The notes below the pieces were generated by a model. It made no database searches. It saw only the letters and a program-made list of their open reading frames with translations, and was not told where the DNA came from. This document shows positions 1-5,926 of a DNA stretch of 7,209 nt, one piece after another. Numbering within the stretch: position 1 is the first letter of the stretch; every line of letters starts with the position of its first letter. Made by a program: the position numbers and the translations under genes. Origin of the DNA: Flavobacteriaceae bacterium (GTDB lineage: Bacteria > Bacteroidota > Bacteroidia > Flavobacteriales > Flavobacteriaceae); NCBI GenBank assembly GCA_023700885.1, contig JAMPYA010000112.1, forward strand, positions 1 through 7,209, given 5' to 3'.

Positions 1-1
1 A

Positions 2-454
2 CACTTAAATATGGCAGAAATTGCTAAATATCCTGAAATAGAAGTTTGCCATTATCACCACATCAAAAAAGGAAAAGATTTTAAATTATCTAATGGTAAG
101 ATTCTAAAAAATGAATTACTCACGATTCCTTGTGAAAAACCATTGAGTTATGCCTATTGCAGTGACACCGTTTATGATCCTGAAATTGTTCCAATAATTA
201 AAAATGTAGATTTATTGTATCATGAAAGCACTTTTTTAACAGATAAAAAGGAAACTGCAAAAACAACTATGCACTCAACAGCCGAAGAAGCTGGAATGAT
301 TGCTAAACAAGCTCAAGTTAAAATGCTAATTTTAGGCCATTATTCTAGTCGATATAAAGATATTAGAAAATTTCAAGAAGAGGCTGCCAAATATTTTGAG
401 AATACGCATCTGGCTGAAGAAGGAAAAGTTTTTGAGATTTTTCCAACAAAATAA
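2..454 (+). CDS. rnz: Ribonuclease Z (tRNA 3'-processing endonuclease), C-terminal half, 5' end outside the window
   Basis: RNase Z is a cytoplasmic metallo-beta-lactamase-fold endonuclease that removes 3' trailers from tRNA precursors. The frame is open to the window edge, so the ATG at 11 is internal. About 150 residues are present, against roughly 300 in bacterial family members. The N-terminal HxHxDH zinc motif is therefore off-window. Visible family motifs, numbered from the ATG at 11, are SYAYCSDT (46-53), where the Asp at 164-166 corresponds to the metal-bridging Asp; LYHESTF; HSTAEEAG, with the conserved His at 272-274; and LGHYSSRY, whose His at 338-340 corresponds to a zinc ligand. 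The ending, EEGKVFEIFP, is also normal for the family. No frameshift or missing key residue is seen in the part present. No clear terminator follows, so transcription may run into the methyltransferase 59 bp downstream. The identification is firm; only the truncation limits it. Confidence 0.93.
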   Translation, partial: HLNMAEIAKYPEIEVCHYHHIKKGKDFKLSNGKILKNELLTIPCEKPLSYAYCSDTVYDPEIVPIIKNVDLLYHESTFLTDKKETAKTTMHSTAEEAGMIAKQAQVKMLILGHYSSRYKDIRKFQEEAAKYFENTHLAEEGKVFEIFPTK

Positions 455-513
455 TTTTCAAAGGTAAAATCATTCTTTTTTTAGTTATATTAGAACCGTT
501 AAACTAGTATAAA

Positions 514-1209
514 ATGGGCGCTATAACTCCTAACTCTTGGAAAATATTTTTTCGTAAAATTACCCATCTCAATTTCATAAGTAAATTCAGAAAAAAATCA
601 TTAAAAGACACTTTTGATTATATCTATCAGAAAAACCATTGGGCCGGAAAAGAAAGTATTTCAGGAAAAGGTTCTGATTTAACGCAAACAAAAACCATAA
701 TAAATGAAATTCCAACGATATTAAAGACTTACAATATCAAAACTTTTTTGGATGTTCCTTGTGGTGATTTTAATTGGATGCAACATGTAAATTTAGAAGG
801 AATCAACTATATTGGCGGAGATATTGTTGAAGCATTAATTTTAAAAAATCAAGAAAATTTTATAAAAGAAAATGTTCAGTTTAAGGTAATTAATTTAGTT
901 GATGATCAACTTCCTAAGAGTGATTTATTAATGACCAGAGATTGTTTTGTACATTTATCATTTGAAAACATTTTTAAAGCTCTAAATAATATCAAATCAA
1001 GTAATTGCAAATATATTTTGGCAACTACTTTTTGTGACAGAACCGTTAACTTTAATACTACAAACGGCCATTGGAGAACATTAAATTTAGAAATTGCTCC
1101 TTTTAACTTTCCAAAACCAATATTACTCATCAATGAAAATTGTACCGAAAAAAATGGTAGATATAAAGATAAATCCTTGGGACTTTGGAAAATTGAAGAT
1201 TTACCTTAA
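514..1209 (+). CDS. Class I SAM-dependent methyltransferase, substrate unknown
   Basis: This is a 231-residue protein with a Rossmann-type SAM-binding core. Motif I is TFLDVPCGDFNWM (77-89). The acidic residue after strand 2 is Asp103 in YIGGDI, and a post-motif region lies in DLLMTRDCFVHL (137-148). Upstream of the core, a HWAGKESISGKGS segment (42-54) followed by a Thr-rich stretch resembles the N-terminal substrate or lid region of methyltransferases often found in surface-glycan loci. That link is recalled from the family and is not proven here. No membrane segment or signal peptide is seen, so it should be cytoplasmic. The ATG at 514 is the only plausible start; the next Met lies inside motif I. 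A one-mismatch -7-like element (TATATTAG, 486-493) precedes it, but read-through from rnz is equally possible. It converges with the CoA-binding gene, with 4 bp between stop codons. The methyltransferase fold is confident; methylation of a sugar, lipid or small molecule is open. Confidence 0.8.
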   Translation: MGAITPNSWKIFFRKITHLNFISKFRKKSLKDTFDYIYQKNHWAGKESISGKGSDLTQTKTIINEIPTILKTYNIKTFLDVPCGDFNWMQHVNLEGINYIGGDIVEALILKNQENFIKENVQFKVINLVDDQLPKSDLLMTRDCFVHLSFENIFKALNNIKSSNCKYILATTFCDRTVNFNTTNGHWRTLNLEIAPFNFPKPILLINENCTEKNGRYKDKSLGLWKIEDLP

Positions 1210-1213
1210 GTTG

Positions 1214-1582
1214 TTAATGATTAAACTGATTGGTTCTTAAAAGCACTAAAGTACAAGCTTCTTCAAACTCAATTCCTTCTTTAGCTAACAATTGCTGAAA
1301 TTCTCTATTTTCAGTTCCCGGATTAAAAATTACTCTTCTAGGTTTTAACGAAATAATATAGTCATATAATTCATTTTGTCTGCTTGGATTTATATACATT
1401 GTAACAGTATCTATATCCTTATAATCTAACAATTCTGTATCTATATTAACCCCAGAGACTACTCCGCTTTTTAGTCCATAAGCAACTACTTCATGTTTGT
1501 ATTCTTTTAAAAGTTTAATTGCTTTATGAGAATATCTATCATCATTAAGCGAGGCACCAACAACCAATGTTTTTAAATTCAT
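1214..1582 (-). CDS. CoA-binding domain protein (Rossmann fold, YccU-like)
   Basis: This small single-domain protein has 122 residues from the ATG at 1582. It opens with a dinucleotide/CoA-binding strand and loop, KTLVVGASLNDDRYSHKA, then shows HEVVAYGLKSG and the family-typical VTMYINPSRQNELYDYI and RRVIFNPGTENREF segments. This order matches the CoA_binding_2 family of short proteins, cytoplasmic and of poorly defined physiology. A longer reading frame starts at a TTG at 1612, but that TTG overlaps a perfect -7 promoter octamer on the same strand (1617-1610). Family members also begin a few residues before the first strand, so the ATG at 1582 is preferred. The gene is divergent from the outer-membrane receptor gene and convergent with the methyltransferase, so it is probably monocistronic. 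The family call is strong; no specific reaction can be given, and CoA binding itself is inferred from the family. Confidence 0.85.
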   Translation of the reverse strand: MNLKTLVVGASLNDDRYSHKAIKLLKEYKHEVVAYGLKSGVVSGVNIDTELLDYKDIDTVTMYINPSRQNELYDYIISLKPRRVIFNPGTENREFQQLLAKEGIEFEEACTLVLLRTNQFNH

Positions 1583-1609
1583 ATTAATATTATTTATGGT
1601 TTCATACTT

Positions 1610-1617
1610 CAAATTTA
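1610..1617 (-). promoter_or_regulatory. Candidate Bacteroidota -7 promoter element for the CoA-binding gene
   Basis: On the minus strand the octamer reads TAAATTTG, a perfect match to the Bacteroidota -7 consensus TAnnTTTG. It ends 27 nt before the ATG at 1582, giving a short leader. No convincing TTTG -33 element is visible at the usual spacing, so the call rests on the -7 match and its position. The E2 gene has the identical octamer in a similar place. Confidence 0.5.
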
Positions 1618-1698
1618 TTAAAATTTAAGTGATGATTGATATTTTATGCCTTTATTCGCTATCGAAAATGTTAATATTTTCATAAAATAGTATTATGT

Positions 1699-1730
1699 TT
1701 TGCATGGTACTGTAACATATTGCAATTTTG
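1699..1730 (+). promoter_or_regulatory. Candidate promoter of the outer-membrane receptor gene
   Basis: A TTTG at 1699-1702 is followed after 20 nt by CAATTTTG at 1723-1730. This matches the Bacteroidota architecture (-33 TTTG, about 20 nt, -7 TAnnTTTG) with one mismatch in the -7 element. Transcription would start about 30 nt upstream of the ATG at 1768. The assignment rests on pattern only. Confidence 0.5.
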
Positions 1731-1767
1731 TGAGTCTAAAACCTAAATACAAAAACCTATAAAATAT

Positions 1768-4140
1768 ATGAAATCTATTTTAACCTTTTTATTATTGGCT
1801 GTTTCCTTATCGTTATCAGCTCAAATGTCGAAAGATTTTATTGATAAGACAGGAGAAATTTCCGGTGTAATTATCGATAATAACTCAAAACAACCTCTAG
1901 CATACGTAAATATTGTTGTTAAAGATGTAAATAATACTATTTTAACAGGGAGCATTTCAGATAATAATGGAAAGTTCAGCATCACTAAATTACCGTTAGG
2001 AGAAAGCGTTGTTGAAATTCAATTTATCGGATTTAAAACTATTTCTAAAACTATTAAACTTACAGCAAAAGAAAATACCGTAAACCTCGGGACAATAAAA
2101 CTTACTGAAGATGCCGCATTGCTAAACGAGGTTGTAGTAAATGCTGAAACTTCAACAATCGTTCAAAAAGTGGACAGAAAAGTAATCAATGTTGGTAAAG
2201 ACCTAACCTCTGCCGGAGCCACTGCATCAGAACTTTTAAACAATGTACCGTCGGTTAGTGTTGATACTCAAAGTGGCAATGTCAGTTTAAGAGGAAATGA
2301 AAATGTAAGAATATTAGTAGACGGAAAACCCTCTAACATTGATGCTGCTCAATTATTAAAACAAATACCATCTTCATCAATTAAAACAGTAGAATTAATC
2401 ACCAATCCATCAGCAAAATATAATCCTGAAGGAATGAGTGGTATCATCAATATCGTTTTGCATAAAAATGCCAATACCGGATTCAATGCCAATATTAATA
2501 GCGGAGCAACTTTAGGAAATCATGTCAGTTTCAATAATTCATATGATATGAATTATAAAACGGGTAAGGTTAATCTATTTACAAATTTTGGTTATAATAA
2601 TGGCAAAAATGACAACAACGGTTTTGTAAAACGTTTTGACAATAATAATGAACAAACTTTTGATTTTTTTGGACATAACAAATCACAATTATTAAAAGTA
2701 GGTTTTGATTTTTATATTGATGATAAAAACACCTTATCAGCTTATACCAATCAAAATGGATTTAAATCTGATGCACTTGGAAATATTGATATTATTTACC
2801 TAGATGGCAATTTTAATGATATTGTTCAAACTTTTGATGCCAAAGATGATAACAATACCCAAACTTATAACTTAAACTATAAGCGCCTTTTTAATAAAGA
2901 AGGTCATACCTTAGATTTTGAAACTACCTATTCTACTACAGACAATCAAAATATAGGTAATTATAACTTAAAATCAGGGGTTCCTATCGTAGAAAGCTCT
3001 TATACTGATAAAACAGCCAATGAACGCAATACAACAAATATTAATTTAGATTATACCAATCCTATAAATGATAATCAAAAAATAGAAATTGGTTTTGAAA
3101 GCAGAATTCGTAAAACAGAAAATAGCTATAACAGCACCTTATTACCTAATTCATTTTACAATTATAATAACAATGTACATTCTTTTTATACTACATATAG
3201 TCATAAGTTCAAAAAATTATCAGTTCAGGTTGGCGCAAGAGTAGAAAGTTATGACGTTGAGGCTATTTTAGAAACTGTTAAAGTATACGAAGATGATTAT
3301 TTTACGGTTTATCCATCTACATTTTTTACTTATGAAGCAAGTGATAAAAATCAATATCAGATTAGTTACAGTAAACGAGTTGATAGACCAGGATTATCAC
3401 AAGTAAATCCAATTAGAGAGTGGAGTACGCCTACCATTACATCGGTAGGAAATCCAAATTTAAAACCTCAATTTACACATTCATTTGAGTTTAATTACAC
3501 AAGAAAACTTAAAGATGGTTCTGTAACCTTAGGAACATTTTACAGAAAAATAGACGACGCTATAAACCGAGCTTTACTAGAAGATGATGTTGACCCTAAT
3601 AAAGTCATTATGACTTATACCAATTCTGGAAGTACAGATGCTTATGGTGTCGAAATTTCTTCTAACTACAAATTTACTAAATGGTGGAGCGCTAATATGA
3701 GTTTCGATTTTTATGAACAAAAAGAACAGGGAATAATTGGTACTGAGTCTATCCAAGTGAGTAATGTTTCTTGGAATTTAAGAGGTGGTAACACTTTTAA
3801 ACTAAATGATAAAGTACGTTTACAATTAAACGGTATGTATAGAGGAGCTAGTGAAAGTGTACAATTTGAGGTGGACTCAATGTGGAAGATTGATTTTGGA
3901 GCCAGTTGGAATATATTAGATAATAAAGGAACGATAAGTGCTAGAGTTAGTGATATCTTTAACACTATGCATTTCGGATTTGATTCAGTTCGTCCTTATC
4001 CACAAACTGGAGATTTTTACTGGGAAAGTCAAACAGCTTATTTAGGCTTTTCCTATAAATTTGGTAGTGGAAAAAACAAAGCAGCAGATAGAAAAAGAAG
4101 AGATAATAATGAACTCCAAGGTAGTGGAGGATTTATTTAA
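1768..4140 (+). CDS. TonB-dependent-receptor-type outer-membrane beta-barrel protein with carboxypeptidase-regulatory-like N-terminal domain
   Basis: This 790-residue outer-membrane protein has a Sec signal peptide at residues 1-18 (hydrophobic FLLLAVSLSLSA, likely cut before Gln19). Next comes a carboxypeptidase-regulatory-like beta-sandwich (about 29-112; GEISGVIIDNNSKQPLAYVNI, DNNGKFSI, VEIQFIGFKT). The plug domain (about 118-233) shows LNEVVV, ELLNNVPSVSVD, VSLRGNENVRILVDGKP and the ending NPSAKYNPEGMSGIINIVLHKN. The rest is a large barrel of the OMP_b-brl_3 type, rich in Asn and aromatic residues, with the conserved SYSKRVDRPGLSQVNP and GNPNLKPQFTHSFE segments. The final strand (YLGFSYKF) ends at Phe765, and a 25-residue basic/Gly-rich tail follows. 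No obvious TonB box is seen, so energy coupling is inferred from the fold. No SusD partner gene is adjacent, which argues against a classical glycan-uptake pair. The ligand is unknown; a siderophore, peptide or other small molecule is possible. It is flanked by its own promoter and terminator, so it is probably transcribed alone. Confidence 0.88.
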   Translation: MKSILTFLLLAVSLSLSAQMSKDFIDKTGEISGVIIDNNSKQPLAYVNIVVKDVNNTILTGSISDNNGKFSITKLPLGESVVEIQFIGFKTISKTIKLTAKENTVNLGTIKLTEDAALLNEVVVNAETSTIVQKVDRKVINVGKDLTSAGATASELLNNVPSVSVDTQSGNVSLRGNENVRILVDGKPSNIDAAQLLKQIPSSSIKTVELITNPSAKYNPEGMSGIINIVLHKNANTGFNANINSGATLGNHVSFNNSYDMNYKTGKVNLFTNFGYNNGKNDNNGFVKRFDNNNEQTFDFFGHNKSQLLKVGFDFYIDDKNTLSAYTNQNGFKSDALGNIDIIYLDGNFNDIVQTFDAKDDNNTQTYNLNYKRLFNKEGHTLDFETTYSTTDNQNIGNYNLKSGVPIVESSYTDKTANERNTTNINLDYTNPINDNQKIEIGFESRIRKTENSYNSTLLPNSFYNYNNNVHSFYTTYSHKFKKLSVQVGARVESYDVEAILETVKVYEDDYFTVYPSTFFTYEASDKNQYQISYSKRVDRPGLSQVNPIREWSTPTITSVGNPNLKPQFTHSFEFNYTRKLKDGSVTLGTFYRKIDDAINRALLEDDVDPNKVIMTYTNSGSTDAYGVEISSNYKFTKWWSANMSFDFYEQKEQGIIGTESIQVSNVSWNLRGGNTFKLNDKVRLQLNGMYRGASESVQFEVDSMWKIDFGASWNILDNKGTISARVSDIFNTMHFGFDSVRPYPQTGDFYWESQTAYLGFSYKFGSGKNKAADRKRRDNNELQGSGGFI

Positions 4141-4168
4141 TAGTAAGTTTAGTTAGTTAATTTAAATT

Positions 4169-4193
4169 AAAAATCCCGCATGACGGGATTTTT
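4169..4193. terminator. Bidirectional rho-independent terminator between the receptor and E2 genes
   Basis: The hairpin ATCCCG (4173-4178), loop CATGA, CGGGAT (4184-4189) is extended by A-T pairs to about 4169-4193. It has a T run on its right (to 4196) and, read from the other strand, a U-rich run on its left. It lies 28 nt after the receptor stop codon. The E2 stop codon (4195-4197) sits at the end of its T tract, so one hairpin can end both convergent transcripts. Confidence 0.88.
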
Positions 4194-4194
4194 T

Positions 4195-5493
4195 TTATAA
4201 GTCTTGATTGACATCAAATTTTTCTAAATATTCTGCTACTCTTTTTACAAACATTCCTCCTAGCGCACCATTTACAACTCTGTGGTCATATGAAATTGAC
4301 AAATACATTTTGTGTCTGATTCCGATAAAATCACCCTCAGGCGTTTCAATAACAGCAGGAGTTTTTCTGATAGCTCCTAAAGCTAAAATTCCAACTTGCG
4401 GCTGATTTATGATAGGGGTTCCAAAAATACTTCCAAATGAACCAATATTAGTAACTGTAAAAGTTCCACCAGAAATATCATCTGGTTTTAGTTGATTTTT
4501 TCTAGCACGGTTGGCTAAATCATTTACTGTTTTTGCCATACCAACCATATTTAACTGATCAGCATTTTTAATTACCGGAACTATTAAATCTCCATTATCT
4601 AAAGAAGTTGCCATTCCTAAATTGATAGATTTCTTTTTGATGATATTGTCACCATCAACAGAAATATTCATCATTGGATAATCTCTTAAAGTTTTTGCAA
4701 CAGCTTGTAATAATATAGGTGTAAAAGTTAATTTCTCACCTTCAGCTTTTTCAAATTTTGATTTTACTTTTTCTCTCCATTTTACAATATTGGTAACATC
4801 TGCTTCAATAAACGATTGTACATGGGCAGAAGTATGAACAGAATGCGTCATGTGTTGAGAAATCAATTTACCCATACGGGTCATTTCTATGATCTCATCA
4901 CCAGATGAAACTTGCATTGGAGTACTAACAACTTTAGTTGTTTCCTTTGGTAATTCTTGAATCGTAGAAACAGCTATTGGAGTTTCTTTAATTTCTTTTT
5001 TGTTTTTGATATAATCTAATAAATCATTTTTTGTTAAACGATTATCAGCACCGGTTCCTTTTATAGCATCTAATTCAACCATAGAAATATTTTCTTTAGC
5101 AGCAATATTTTTAACTAAAGGAGAATAAAAATGATCTGAACTTTGAGATGATGTTTCAACATTATGAGCAACAGCAACAACTTCAACTTTAGTTTCTTCC
5201 TGTTTTATTTCTGGAATTTTAACTAAATTTAACTCATCTTGAGTATCATCACCTTCAATTTCAACAATTGCAAATGCTTGATCAACTTTAAGAATATCTC
5301 CTACTTTATAAAGTTGTTCAATCAATATACCTTCAATCTCACTTGGTACTTCTGTATCTACTTTATCGGTAGCGACCTCAGCAATTCCATCGTCTAATTT
5401 TATGGTATCCCCAATATTTTTTAACCAAGCAGTAAGCGTTGCTTCAGAAACGCTTTCTCCCATTTTGGGAAGTTTAATTTCAACTTTTGCCAT
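4195..5493 (-). CDS. 2-oxoacid dehydrogenase complex E2 component (dihydrolipoamide acyltransferase), probably branched-chain type
   Basis: E2 is the cytoplasmic core of a 2-oxoacid dehydrogenase complex. It transfers the acyl group from lipoyl-lysine to CoA. The 432-residue protein has the full domain order. An N-terminal lipoyl domain (1-80) carries the lipoylated Lys44 in ATDKVDTEVPS. An acidic linker is followed by a peripheral-subunit (E1/E3) binding domain (about 122-163; SPLVKNIAAKENI, GTGADNRLTKNDLLDYI). A second linker leads to the catalytic domain (about 200-425), which contains GTFTVTNIGSFGS and the active-site His404 in SISYDHRVVNGALGG. The usual HxxxDG motif reads HRVVNG here, with Asn408 where Asp is expected. 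The DKVDTEVPS lipoyl loop is closer to branched-chain-type E2s than to pyruvate E2s, but specificity is uncertain. One lipoyl domain is normal for this type. No E1 or E3 gene is adjacent. The start is the ATG at 5493, which begins the conserved MAKVEIKLPKMGESV. Confidence 0.93.
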   Translation of the reverse strand: MAKVEIKLPKMGESVSEATLTAWLKNIGDTIKLDDGIAEVATDKVDTEVPSEIEGILIEQLYKVGDILKVDQAFAIVEIEGDDTQDELNLVKIPEIKQEETKVEVVAVAHNVETSSQSSDHFYSPLVKNIAAKENISMVELDAIKGTGADNRLTKNDLLDYIKNKKEIKETPIAVSTIQELPKETTKVVSTPMQVSSGDEIIEMTRMGKLISQHMTHSVHTSAHVQSFIEADVTNIVKWREKVKSKFEKAEGEKLTFTPILLQAVAKTLRDYPMMNISVDGDNIIKKKSINLGMATSLDNGDLIVPVIKNADQLNMVGMAKTVNDLANRARKNQLKPDDISGGTFTVTNIGSFGSIFGTPIINQPQVGILALGAIRKTPAVIETPEGDFIGIRHKMYLSISYDHRVVNGALGGMFVKRVAEYLEKFDVNQDL

Positions 5494-5511
5494 TATTATT
5501 TTTTTAGATTA

Positions 5512-5519
5512 CAAATTTA
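5512..5519 (-). promoter_or_regulatory. Candidate -7 promoter element for the E2 gene
   Basis: The minus strand reads TAAATTTG, a perfect TAnnTTTG match, ending 18 nt before the E2 ATG. A poor TTTA -33-like tetramer lies 21 nt further upstream. The predicted leader would be only about a dozen A-rich bases, consistent with the lack of a Shine-Dalgarno sequence. Confidence 0.45.
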
Positions 5520-5840
5520 CATATTAATAAACGCACTAATTAAAGTTAAGTCATTAATAAATATAATGTATAGATAGATATATTTTATATCATTTTCAAT
5601 TTACAATAATATTACATATAAATCAACTTATATATTCAAAATAGTTATTTTTTATAAGCTTTATAAAAATTATGTTTTAAAAATTACATTAATCATAATT
5701 TCAGAAAAAAGGTTTCATAATTGTTACATTTTTTTTACTTATCACTTAGAAATATGACGAAAAAAAAAATTAAATTTTAGCAAAATATTAACATAATCAT
5801 TTAATTAGTTGATAATCTGAATTATAAAATATTTAAAAAC

Positions 5841-5854
5841 ATGACAAAAGTCAT
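5841..5854. promoter_or_regulatory. Palindromic candidate operator (Crp/Fnr-like) upstream of the cytochrome
   Basis: ATGAC, four A residues, then GTCAT form a perfect inverted repeat with 5-bp arms, of the TGAC-N4-GTCA form. Half-site length and spacing resemble sites of the Crp/Fnr activator family (compare TTGAT-N4-ATCAA for Fnr). Its centre (5847.5) would lie near -41.5 if transcription starts around 5889, a typical class II activator position. The bases are seen directly; the regulator is inference. Confidence 0.35.
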
Positions 5855-5876
5855 AATCAACACAAAAAGTAACACG

Positions 5877-5884
5877 TAATTTTA
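5877..5884 (+). promoter_or_regulatory. Weak candidate -7 element of the cytochrome gene
   Basis: TAATTTTA matches TAnnTTTG except for the last base, and no -33 TTTG lies at the expected distance. A poor -33 would suit an activator-dependent promoter. The element lies within a small inverted repeat, GTAAT-TTT-ATTAC (5876-5888), that a repressor or other regulator could also use. The leader would be about 38 nt. Confidence 0.3.
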
Positions 5885-5926
5885 TTACAGAAAAAAAATA
5901 TTATTATTTTAAATAACACTCAAATT

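Larger units (their letters stand above)
5520..5926. other. Long AT-rich divergent intergenic region between E2 and the cytochrome
   Basis: The whole gap between the two divergent start codons is 433 bp and is mostly A and T, with several A or T runs. I find no gene, tRNA or recognisable structured RNA in it. It holds the E2 promoter at its left end and candidate cytochrome control sites at its right end. In between are AT-only inverted repeats, the best being 9-bp arms at 5649-5657 and 5661-5669 around GCT. At this base composition such repeats are expected by chance. Confidence 0.6.

Noticed and set aside
492..1049. 11-base direct repeat AGAACCGTTAA at 492-502 and 1039-1049
   Set aside because: One copy lies within coding sequence; an 11-mer match is expected by chance in 7 kb of biased composition, and no target-site or element structure is present.
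906..1133. Minus-strand open frame inside the methyltransferase
   Set aside because: It is antisense to a well-supported gene, has no recognisable domain, and its composition is that of a shadow frame.
3711..3965. Minus-strand open frame inside the receptor barrel
   Set aside because: It is antisense to conserved barrel sequence and has no family features or start signals.
1768..4140. SusC-type glycan importer
   Set aside because: The length (790 residues) is short of the usual ~1000, the barrel motifs fit the OMP_b-brl_3 group, and no SusD gene follows.
4208..4405. Plus-strand open frame inside the E2 gene
   Set aside because: It is antisense to the conserved catalytic domain; no independent support.
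5577..5669. AT-only inverted repeats (GATATA-TTT-TATATC; 9-bp arms around GCT) as operators or small RNA
   Set aside because: In DNA this AT-rich, such repeats are expected by chance, and there is no GC-containing stem or terminator beside them.
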